Part shown: one piece after another, positions 14,672-21,377 of the stretch
Layout of the letters: each line of letters starts with the position of its first letter
Position numbering within the stretch: position 1 is the first letter of the stretch
Notes under the pieces: model-generated
Database searches by the model: none
What the model saw: the letters and a program-made list of their open reading frames with translations, nothing else
What the model was told of the DNA's origin: nothing
Translations under genes and position numbers: made by a program
DNA from: JAPLJU01 sp964547985
GTDB taxonomy: Bacteria > Desulfobacterota > Syntrophia > Syntrophales > UBA2192
Assembly: GCA_964547985.1 (NCBI GenBank)
Contig: CAZJPV010000036.1
Coordinates: 1 to 26,798 of the forward strand
DNA: 26,798 nt
Direction of reading: 5' to 3'

Positions 14672-16207
14672 CTACAGAAAAGAGGAGAGGTGTGATTGTA
14701 AGTTGGCCTTTTTGTTTCGTAAACCGAGTTTTTTCCGTATGTTGCTCCGGTGGAATTCGACGGCGGCAAGAGACATGGTTAGGAGCTCGGAGATGTCTTT
14801 GCTCGTTTTGCCTTCCTTGATCAGGGTGGCGACCTGGGTTTCTCTGGGTGTGAGATTGAGGTACTTGGAGGTCAGACTCCTCAGGAAAGGCGAGATAATA
14901 TTGTTGAGGTTGGACTCGACGATTTCGAGGTGTGATACTTGGCGATCACTGAGCGGACTCTTACGGAGGTTGTCGACATAGGGCAGGATCAGTTCCTTGA
15001 CATTGGCCAGGATGTTTTCCTCAAGCTCCTTGCGATCCCGGTCCCGCTGCTCCAGAAGGACCTTGAGGGCCGTGTTCATCTCTTCGAGGCGCTCCGACTT
15101 CATCTTGAGCTCTTTCTCCCGGTCCTTCAATTCTTTTTCCTTCTGCTGGCGCTCTATGACCTCGGCCTTTAGGGCCCGGGAGGATTCGCTGAGTTCCCGG
15201 GTCCTCTCCTGCACGCGGATTTCGAGCCCGTCATGAGCCCTCTGGAGGGCCTCCTCGGCGCGCTTGCGGTCCGTGACGTCTTCAAGCGTTTCCAAAGCGC
15301 CTATGGATCCCCCCTGGAGGTTCCGGATCAGCGCCGCCGTGAAGCGAAGCCACCGGCCGCCTTTACCCAGGGCGGGAAAGAAATCCGTGGCCTCGTAGGC
15401 ATCGCCGATCAGACTCGATTCCACGTATTTCCCTTCATACCACTGCGGGATTTTGTCCTGCGCGCCATCCACGAGAAGATCGGCCATGCAGGGCCTGTCG
15501 TGGGCGTAGAAGGCGCGCCAGTGCTGGTTCGTTCCCACGATGTTAGCGGTCCTGATGCCGGAGAGCTCCTCCAGTGCCCGGTTCCAGTAAAGGACCCGGT
15601 GGTCGTTCCCGATGACGAAGGTCGGGATGGGAGATCCCTCGATGACGGAATAAAGTTTCTGCTCGCTGTCCCGGAGGGCTTCCTCGGCGACCTTCCTTTC
15701 CGTGATGTCTTCCAGCGTCTCAATGGCGCCGACGGGTTCTCCCGTGGAATCCCGCAGGGCTGCCGCCGTGAAGCGGAGCCACCGGCCTTTTTCCCCGAGG
15801 TAGGGGAAGAAGTCCGTCGCTTCATAGGCCTCTTCGATGAGATTGGATTTTCTGCACTTCCCTTCGTACCATTTCTCTATCCCCTCCTTGGCCTCTGCCA
15901 CGAGCAGATCGGCCATGCAGGGGCGCTTCGATTCGTAGAAGGCTCGCCAGTGCTGCCGCGTCCCGATGACGTTCTCAGCCTTGATCCCGCTTAGTTCCTC
16001 CAGGGCGTTGTTCCAGTAAATAACCTTATGATCCCTCCCGATGACGAAGGCCGGGATGGGGTAGCCGTCAATGACGCTTTGAAGGAGTTCGCTCTCGCGG
16101 AGCATTCCCTCTGAGAGGTCAAGGGCGGAAGTGAGGTCTACCTTTTTTATTTCCGCTTCGCTTGGAGACCCGTTGTCGGTCCTGCCGCTTTTTCCCTTCG
16201 GAGCCAC
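14672..16207 (-). CDS. Two-PAS, coiled-coil, LuxR-type transcription regulator
   Basis: A 511-residue soluble regulator. Two PAS/PAC repeats (about 44-172 and 187-314) are of the same kind as in the triple-PAS protein at 4386-5789, each with R-P-C-M-A-D-L-L (Cys 97 and 240). A long coiled coil (about 318-400) leads to N-V-K-E-L-I-L-P-Y-V-D-N-L, then a LuxR/GerE helix-turn-helix (450-511: L-T-P-R-E-T-Q-V-A-T-L-I-K-E-G-K-T-S-K-D-I). The PAS domains sense a signal and the HTH binds DNA. The GTG start at 16207 follows AGGGGTG. It is the first gene of the minus-strand block and has a consensus promoter. The ATPase-side genes lie just downstream, making them the nearest candidate targets. Confidence 0.85.
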   Translation of the reverse strand: MAPKGKSGRTDNGSPSEAEIKKVDLTSALDLSEGMLRESELLQSVIDGYPIPAFVIGRDHKVIYWNNALEELSGIKAENVIGTRQHWRAFYESKRPCMADLLVAEAKEGIEKWYEGKCRKSNLIEEAYEATDFFPYLGEKGRWLRFTAAALRDSTGEPVGAIETLEDITERKVAEEALRDSEQKLYSVIEGSPIPTFVIGNDHRVLYWNRALEELSGIRTANIVGTNQHWRAFYAHDRPCMADLLVDGAQDKIPQWYEGKYVESSLIGDAYEATDFFPALGKGGRWLRFTAALIRNLQGGSIGALETLEDVTDRKRAEEALQRAHDGLEIRVQERTRELSESSRALKAEVIERQQKEKELKDREKELKMKSERLEEMNTALKVLLEQRDRDRKELEENILANVKELILPYVDNLRKSPLSDRQVSHLEIVESNLNNIISPFLRSLTSKYLNLTPRETQVATLIKEGKTSKDISELLTMSLAAVEFHRSNIRKKLGLRNKKANLQSHLSSFL

Positions 16208-16276
16208 TTCAGCACCCCTAGGTTTATCCTATTGTTTTTTTCGGAAGAGGGTCATCGAAAGAATATCTCGAATTTT

Positions 16277-16312
16277 ATTATATATTTAGAGCCACATTAT
16301 TGTCAATGTCAA
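16277..16312 (-). promoter_or_regulatory. Consensus sigma-70-type promoter with doubled -35 box
   Basis: On the minus strand TTGACA is present twice in direct succession (plus 16307-16312 and 16301-16306). TATAAT follows (plus 16277-16282), 18 bases after the second copy. Both hexamers are perfect. Transcription would start near 16270 and give a leader of about 60 bases before the GTG at 16207. Confidence 0.7.
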
Positions 16313-16422
16313 TATTGCCTGGTGAAAACATGTTCTGCACTCACAACTCAGGCTTGCGACCATTCGGTACGATCTCACCACTGTCTTTATTGCCCTTCGC
16401 CTTTTACCGAAATCCTTTTCAT

Positions 16423-16458
16423 TGACCAAACAGGCCAGATGGACTAAACAGACAAAGC
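16423..16458. repeat. 9-base degenerate tandem repeat, four units
   Basis: TGACCAAAC, AGGCCAGAT, GGACTAAAC, AGACAAAGC in one register. The same 9-base family occurs at 3416-3442 and 26744-26792. Confidence 0.6.
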
Positions 16459-16538
16459 AGCTGCCTGTTCCTATGTATCAAATGTCAAAATATCAAGTCT
16501 AACCCGCAACCCGTATAAAACACACAGGAGAGAGTCAT

Positions 16539-17078
16539 ATGCAAACTGTAGATCTGACAAAGTACTGTGAACACGCGGTCAAAGCAGGCGTTACACATGC
16601 GAAGGTCATCGATCCAAGCAGTGTTGTCACCGCGCCGTGGGTCAGAATGAAGTGCCTGTTCGGATGCCCGTATAGAGTCAGTCATTGTTGTCCACCCACT
16701 ACGCCTACCCCGATAGAGACTCGGAAAGTCCTTGACAGTTATTCGCGTGCCATCTTGTTTCATATCGAAGCCCCCAAAACACCCGACCGAGGTAAAAAAA
16801 ATGTCGGAATATTCGATATGCTTGTCACCCTGGAAGGCGAGATCTTCAAGGATGGTTATTACAAGGCATTTGTTTATTTAGCAGGCCCCTGTCCTCTCTG
16901 TAAGGAATGCGCCAAGGTCAAAGACGAACCCTGCGTCCTTCCCGGCAAGGCGAGGCCATCCATGGAGTCATGCGGGATCGACGTGTATCAGACGGCGAGA
17001 AACAACGGATTCTTCGTCCAGACGTTGAGAGACAAGGCGGAGACGCAAAACCTGTATTGTCTCATGTTGGTCGATTAA
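16539..17078 (+). CDS. DUF2284 Cys-rich, probably metal-binding protein
   Basis: A 179-residue cytosolic protein of the DUF2284 family (predicted metal-binding). Nine conserved-looking cysteines: C-x3-C (39, 43) and C-C-P-P (50, 51) in the first half, then G-P-C-P-L-C-K-E-C (118, 121, 124), P-C (132) and M-E-S-C-G-I-D-V (145). This ferredoxin-like spacing suggests an Fe-S cluster. The length is normal for the family. ATG 16539 is preceded by AGGAGAGA. The function of the family is not established; it occurs mainly in anaerobes and often near corrinoid or electron-transfer genes. The thioesterase gene follows after 40 bases, so the two may be cotranscribed. Confidence 0.8.
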   Translation: MQTVDLTKYCEHAVKAGVTHAKVIDPSSVVTAPWVRMKCLFGCPYRVSHCCPPTTPTPIETRKVLDSYSRAILFHIEAPKTPDRGKKNVGIFDMLVTLEGEIFKDGYYKAFVYLAGPCPLCKECAKVKDEPCVLPGKARPSMESCGIDVYQTARNNGFFVQTLRDKAETQNLYCLMLVD

Positions 17079-17118
17079 AGTGCGGCCTCTGACCTAAATC
17101 TAAAGGATTCAGGGAAAA

Positions 17119-17562
17119 ATGATGAAAAACAAATTACCGGATTATCCTGTTGTTGTCGATGTCCCCGTGGCCTGGGGGGAGATGGATGCCTTCGGCCATG
17201 TCAACAACATTGTCTATTTTCGTTATTTCGAGACCGCAAGAATAGCCTATTTCGAAAAGCTGAATATGCCGGAATTCATCGGTCGGGACCCCATTGGGCC
17301 CATTTTGGCTGAAACCTCCTGCCGGTTCCGGGCGCCGCTCAGCTACCCCGACAGGGTCTCCATCGGGGCCCGGGTGGTGAGCGTCGGAGAGGACCGCTTC
17401 GTCATGGCCTACGGTGTCTTCAGTCACCGGCTTGACCGGCTCGCCGCCGAGGGTGAGGGGATTCTGGTCTGCTTCGATTACCGGCAGAGCCGCAAGGCCC
17501 CGGTTCCCCCTGCGTTGAGAGGGCGCATTGAGGAAATTGAGCAAACCATTTCGAAAAGCTGA
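17119..17562 (+). CDS. Acyl-CoA thioesterase, 4HBT / YbgC-FadM type hotdog fold
   Basis: A 147-residue single-hotdog protein. The N-terminal motif W-G-E-M-D-A-F-G-H-V-N-N-I-V-Y-F-R-Y-F-E-T-A-R contains the catalytic aspartate (Asp23) and the conserved His27/Asn29-Asn30 of 4-hydroxybenzoyl-CoA-thioesterase-like enzymes. The downstream part (C-R-F-R-A-P-L-S-Y-P-D, G-V-F-S-H) also fits. It hydrolyses an acyl-CoA; chain specificity cannot be told. The start has a weak AGGGAAAA site. It sits upstream of a 2-hydroxyacyl-CoA dehydratase-type pair, which suggests acyl-CoA metabolism, but a 274-base spacer separates them. Confidence 0.85.
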   Translation: MMKNKLPDYPVVVDVPVAWGEMDAFGHVNNIVYFRYFETARIAYFEKLNMPEFIGRDPIGPILAETSCRFRAPLSYPDRVSIGARVVSVGEDRFVMAYGVFSHRLDRLAAEGEGILVCFDYRQSRKAPVPPALRGRIEEIEQTISKS

Positions 17563-17567
17563 CTATA

Positions 17568-17803
17568 GGGGCAGGAAAGGGGCAGGCTGATTTTTCAGCC
17601 CCGCCACTGCCGCGCCCCGGACACCCAGTGCATCACGGGCAGCCGCATCATCCGCAGGACAGAAAAAGGCTATAAGACGAGACCTGATCATCGCTCTCTA
17701 CGATCTGTCCAGAAGTGATAGCGGCATTCGGGAAACAAGCTCTGGATTAAATCTTAAAAGGTCAAGCCCGCTCATAAATATCAAATTATCAAAGCCTGAC
17801 CCC
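17568..17803. repeat. Spacer bounded by inverted GGGGxCAGGCT ends
   Basis: The left side has GGGGCAGG twice (17568-17575 and 17579-17586) continuing into GGCTGA-TTTT-TCAGCC, a 6-bp hairpin (17585-17600). The right side has the inverse AGCCTGACCCC (17793-17803). A related GGGGACAGGCT lies at 3392-3402. The interior has no convincing gene. The layout is like a small non-autonomous element, but the terminal match is short. Confidence 0.35.
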
Positions 17804-17836
17804 ATCCGGCCGGAGTTGGGGGAAAGGAGAAAAGGG

Positions 17837-19063
17837 ATGGGAGAGCCCATCACGTCAAAACAGCTTCTGGACCATTACGCGAAGAAAGTCTACCAGGATG
17901 CCGTTGATGCGAAGGCGCGGGGTGAGTTGATCGGCTGGTCGACGGCTGTCGTTCCGCAGGAGTTCTTCGAAGCGATGGGTTTGAAGCTTATTTATCCGGA
18001 AAACCACAGTGCCGTCACATCGGCCAGAAAGCGTGCAGTAGAATTCCTGGAGAGCGCCGAGGCCTATGGTTATCATGCCGATATCTGCGGGTATATGAGG
18101 GTTAATTTCGGCTACCTGTTGAAAGGGGCCAAAGGCGATGCCGACATTCCCCAGGCGCCTCCGCCGGATTTCGTTGTCTGCTGCAACAATTATTGTGCGG
18201 TGATCGTCAAGTGGTACGAGAATCTCGCAAAAGAGCTCCAGGTCCCCCTGATTATGATCGACATGCCTTTCAATCACGATGACGACGTTGATGAGGCGAG
18301 GATGCTCTATATCAAAGCTCAGTTTGAGCGCCTCGTGGCGCAACTGGAGAACCTGACAGGCCGTAAATTCGATGAAGGAAGGTTCCGGGAGGTTATGGAG
18401 ATTTCCTGTGAAAACGTCCGTTGGTGGAGGAAGGTCTCCGAGCTTGCAGGCATCGTCCCCGCCCCCTTGAACGGGTTTGATTTCTATAACTACCTGACGC
18501 TGATGGTCTTTATGAGGGGGAGAGCCGAGACGACGGAGGTCCTCAGGCGGTGGGTCGAGGAGATGGAGGCGAAGGCAAGCCGGGGAGAGGGTCCCTTCAA
18601 GGATACCGAGGAGAAATATCGGATCATGTTTGACGGGATCGCCTGCTGGCCGCATCTCGCCCACACAGCCAGGACCTTGAGATCTTACGGCATCAACATC
18701 ACGGGCTCCAATTATCCCGATGTCTGGACGGTCGAGTACGACGCCGGTGACATCGAAGGCCTGGCCAGGGCCTACGCGTCGGTTGCCAACAACCTCAATC
18801 TGGAACGTCAGGTGGAAAAACGGGTGCAAATCATCAAAGCGGGGAAATGCGACGGAGTCCTGTATCACATGAACCGCAGCTGTAAGGTCATGGACTTTCT
18901 GACCTACGAACTGCAGAGGCGGGTTTTCGAGAAGACCGCCGTCCCTTACATCACCTTCGACGGCGACCAGGCGGACCCCAGGGTTTTCGTCCCCGCGCAG
19001 TTCGACACGAGGCTTCAGGCCCTTGTTGAAATCATGGAAAGTAAAAAGGGCGCGAGGGGTTGA
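17837..19063 (+). CDS. 2-hydroxyacyl-CoA dehydratase / benzoyl-CoA reductase family subunit
   Basis: A 408-residue member of the HgdB/FldB/BcrB-type family, whose members bind a [4Fe-4S] cluster and carry out ATP-dependent radical dehydration of 2-hydroxyacyl-CoA or ring reduction. Candidate cluster ligands: Cys84 (D-I-C-G), the C-C-N-N-Y-C segment (115, 116, 120) and N-R-S-C-K (about Cys349); L-I-M-I-D-M-P-F and Y-I-T-F-D-G-D are also typical. ATG 17837 was chosen for its AAGGAG site; an in-frame TTG at 17816 lacks one. The next gene starts within three bases, so the two form a heterodimer-type pair. No ATPase activator gene (HgdC/FldI type) lies in the window, so the exact reaction is unknown. 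Confidence 0.82.
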   Translation: MGEPITSKQLLDHYAKKVYQDAVDAKARGELIGWSTAVVPQEFFEAMGLKLIYPENHSAVTSARKRAVEFLESAEAYGYHADICGYMRVNFGYLLKGAKGDADIPQAPPPDFVVCCNNYCAVIVKWYENLAKELQVPLIMIDMPFNHDDDVDEARMLYIKAQFERLVAQLENLTGRKFDEGRFREVMEISCENVRWWRKVSELAGIVPAPLNGFDFYNYLTLMVFMRGRAETTEVLRRWVEEMEAKASRGEGPFKDTEEKYRIMFDGIACWPHLAHTARTLRSYGINITGSNYPDVWTVEYDAGDIEGLARAYASVANNLNLERQVEKRVQIIKAGKCDGVLYHMNRSCKVMDFLTYELQRRVFEKTAVPYITFDGDQADPRVFVPAQFDTRLQALVEIMESKKGARG

Positions 19064-19065
19064 GG

Positions 19066-20196
19066 GTGACGAAGAGAATTAACACCATCATCTCTGAACT
19101 AAAGGCGCTCTCCGACCGTCCCGGGGAGGCGGTGAGGAAACTGAAAGGAACCAGCGGGAAGAAAATGGTCGGGCTCGTCCCCTACTATGGTCCCGAAGAG
19201 ATCGTGTATGCGGCGGGGCTGCAGCCGGTAGGTGTCTGGGGGGGAGAGGTTGAGATTTCTTCTGCGAACACCTACCTTCCACCCTTTGCCTGCCCTCTCA
19301 CCAAGTCCATCCTGGAACTCGCGCTTCGGGGCGTATATGATGATCTCTCGGCAATGTTGATCCCCAGCTCGTGTGAAAATCTGAAACTCTTCGGCCAGAA
19401 TTTCAGGGCGGCAAGGCCGGGTATTCCCTTTATCCCCCTGGTTCATCCGCAGAATCGCAAAACCCGGGAAGGTATTGAATATCTCACGAGGGAATACGAG
19501 CGAATCGCCAGGAGACTGGCAGCCATATCGGGCAGTAGAATCAGCGAGGCGTCCCTCCAGGAGCACATTGCTATCTGCAACGACCATCGCAGGGCGATGA
19601 GAGAATTTGCGGAAGCGGCCGCCGTGCATCCCGTCGTCATCACGCCTCGTGTACGTCAAGCCGTCATGAAAAGTTCCTACTTCATGGACAAGGCCGAGCA
19701 TACGGTAATCGTCAGTGAACTCGTCTCGCTCCTCAAGGCACAACCCCAGGCGCCCAGGCCGGGGAAGTGGGTGGTCGTTACAGGGATCATGGCCGAACCT
19801 GCCGCTCTTATGGATCTCTTCGAGGAACTCCACATCACCATTGTGGCCGATGACCTGGCCCAGGGGTCCCGCAGTTTCAGGACCGATGTTCCGGAGTGCG
19901 GTGCCCCTCTGGAGCGTCTGGCCCGCAGATGGGCGAACATGGAAGGCTGCTCCCTGTGCTTCGATCCCGGCAAAGAGCGCAACAGGATGTTGAAGGAACT
20001 TGTCACCCGATACAGAGCCGACGGCCTGATCGTGCTGATGATGCAGTTCTGTGACCCTGAAGAAATGGACTACCCCCTATATCGTAAGGAGTTGGAGCAG
20101 GCGGGGATTTTCCTGCTCTACCTGGAGGTAGAACCACATATGCCGCTGGAGCAGGCGAGGAATCGTTTACAGTCTTTTGTCGAAATGCTCCATTGA
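19066..20196 (+). CDS. Second 2-hydroxyacyl-CoA dehydratase-type subunit
   Basis: A 376-residue homologue of the same family as its upstream neighbour but clearly divergent. Visible family features: G-L-Q-P-V-G-V-W-G-G (about 51-60), L-P-P-F-A-C-P-L-T-K-S (Cys76), P-S-S-C-E-N-L-K-L (Cys103), and M-Q-F-C-D-P-E-E near the end followed by L-Y-L-E-V-E. GTG 19066 is chosen because GAGGGG ends six bases before it; a TTG at 19060 overlaps the previous stop. The tight coupling suggests a two-subunit iron-sulfur enzyme. The product could be a true dehydratase, a reductase, or a double-cubane-cluster protein. Substrate not predictable. Confidence 0.78.
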   Translation: MTKRINTIISELKALSDRPGEAVRKLKGTSGKKMVGLVPYYGPEEIVYAAGLQPVGVWGGEVEISSANTYLPPFACPLTKSILELALRGVYDDLSAMLIPSSCENLKLFGQNFRAARPGIPFIPLVHPQNRKTREGIEYLTREYERIARRLAAISGSRISEASLQEHIAICNDHRRAMREFAEAAAVHPVVITPRVRQAVMKSSYFMDKAEHTVIVSELVSLLKAQPQAPRPGKWVVVTGIMAEPAALMDLFEELHITIVADDLAQGSRSFRTDVPECGAPLERLARRWANMEGCSLCFDPGKERNRMLKELVTRYRADGLIVLMMQFCDPEEMDYPLYRKELEQAGIFLLYLEVEPHMPLEQARNRLQSFVEMLH

Positions 20197-20284
20197 CACG
20201 CTACTCTTTCCGCCAGCCTAATCTCGCAGAAAAACCCCTTGCGACAAAGCCTCCTTTTCCCTGCATCGAATCACTCTAGGGATC

Positions 20285-20369
20285 AAACAAAACAGAAAGA
20301 GGTTACAGGCCTTATTCCGGCCTGTGACCTCTCGAGATGTCCGGAGCCGATCTGGGGATGCGAACCCCA
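20285..20369. repeat. Direct repeat copy B: partial tRNA-Thr 3' end plus downstream hairpin
   Basis: 85 bases aligning without gaps to 23203-23287, with 76 identical positions by hand count. It contains the T-arm and 3' acceptor strand of a tRNA-Thr (minus strand) plus the downstream hairpin and T-rich tract. The 5' half of the tRNA is absent: similarity stops at the start of the T-stem. The T-loop (TTCGCAT instead of TTCGAAT) and the CCA end (CCG) are mutated, so it cannot be a functional tRNA. Confidence 0.8.
20299..20331 (-). terminator. Hairpin terminator behind the DUF2950 gene (from repeat copy B)
   Basis: A 13-base stem (20299-20311 with 20319-20331) and a 7-base loop. On the minus strand there is one mismatch in the stem, followed by TTTCTGTTTTGTTT. 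It originally belonged with the tRNA and now lies 53 bases after the DUF2950 stop, where it can end the DUF3300-DUF2950 transcript. Confidence 0.65.
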
Positions 20370-20383
20370 CAGAAGTTTCGAGT

Positions 20384-21343
20384 CTATTCTATCTTCTTCC
20401 AGGTCTTGTCGGGGTCGTATTTCACCATAGCTGCAACAGCAGTGGCCGTTTTTCTTCCAAGATTTTTCCGGTAAACCGCACCATCATGATTGACGATGAA
20501 CGTGTAAACGCCCGAGGCGCCATAAGACGCGGGGTAGGCCACAATGGCGAAGCCGCCTATCATTCTTCCCTTGACCACGTAGTCGTAGGCCCCCCCGTGG
20601 GCGTTTTTACCCTGGGCCTTTAGGATCTTGTAAAGATAGCCGTGATAAGGTGTCGGTAAACCCGTCGCCTCGCTGTACCCTTCCGCCCGGGCCCGGGCAA
20701 CGAGGGGCCCCAGGGGGCTTGGTTCTTCACCCTGAGCAGCCTCCCAGTAAAGACCGTCTTTCTTGCCCTTCGTGCTCTCCAGCTTCTGCGCATACTCCGG
20801 TTGTCCGGCGATGTCGCGCATGTCATCAGCGAAATCGCGCTGGGCATCCGCGATGGCGAGACAAACCTGTATGGCACTGAGCTCGTTCTCCCCGACCGCC
20901 CTGTTGAGGATCTCGTCTTTGCCGGCCCTGGTGTCAAAGCGCCAGTTCTTCCCCGCCCGTACGATGGGGATGGGGAAAGGCCAGTCGTCGTTCCCGATGT
21001 GAAGGGTGACTTTTCCGCCGCTGCCGGTAACGAGCCGGTTCTTTTCCCCGTATGCCCGTAGGAATTCCTGCCAGTTTTGCTCATCGTCCACGTCGTCGCC
21101 GGTGGAGATGAGGGGCTCGCTGCCGGGTCCTAAAAGGGCCATGAGATCCTTCTTGTTGTATTCCTTAAGGGCCGTCACCAGGGCGTCAACGGCCGCTTCG
21201 GGGGATTTGAAGGTTTTCTGCGCCGACTGCGCCTCGACACTCACCCCCTGGATAAGGAATGCAAGCGCGAAAATTGTCACCAGGCAGGCTTTGCTGAAAA
21301 GGTATTTGGAACGGGAATTTCTCCGGAAAGTTTTTTGAGCCAT
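20384..21343 (-). CDS. DUF2950 secreted protein
   Basis: A 319-residue protein with an N-terminal signal sequence (hydrophobic about 18-35, likely cut after V-E-A at 38), so periplasmic or surface-exposed. The mature part matches DUF2950: F-K-S-P-E-A-A-V-D-A-L near the start, G-K-N-W-R-F-D-T-x-A-G-K-D-E-I-L-N-R, C-L-A-I-A-D-A-Q-R-D-F, P-Y-H-G-Y-L-Y-K-I-L and G-G-F-A-I-V-A-Y-P. No enzyme motif is known for the family. The start has GGAGG six bases upstream. It lies 34 bases behind the DUF3300 gene; the two families commonly occur together, so a shared envelope role is likely. Confidence 0.85.
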   Translation of the reverse strand: MAQKTFRRNSRSKYLFSKACLVTIFALAFLIQGVSVEAQSAQKTFKSPEAAVDALVTALKEYNKKDLMALLGPGSEPLISTGDDVDDEQNWQEFLRAYGEKNRLVTGSGGKVTLHIGNDDWPFPIPIVRAGKNWRFDTRAGKDEILNRAVGENELSAIQVCLAIADAQRDFADDMRDIAGQPEYAQKLESTKGKKDGLYWEAAQGEEPSPLGPLVARARAEGYSEATGLPTPYHGYLYKILKAQGKNAHGGAYDYVVKGRMIGGFAIVAYPASYGASGVYTFIVNHDGAVYRKNLGRKTATAVAAMVKYDPDKTWKKIE

Positions 21344-21377
21344 CTGCTGTCCTCCATTTCACAGGATCCGGTGAAAC

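Larger units (their letters stand above)
16208..16538. other. Divergent intergenic region, 331 bases
   Basis: No gene seen. It holds the minus-strand promoter of the PAS-LuxR gene (16277-16312), an AT-rich stretch, a 9-base repeat cluster (16423-16458), and a weak plus-strand promoter candidate TTGACC-17-TAAACA (16422-16450) that overlaps the repeat. An AGGAGAGA ribosome site precedes the DUF2284 gene. Confidence 0.55.

Noticed and set aside
20340..20415. Second tRNA-Thr gene
   Set aside because: Only the 3' T-arm and acceptor strand are present, with T-loop and CCA changes; the 5' half is missing, so it is a remnant.
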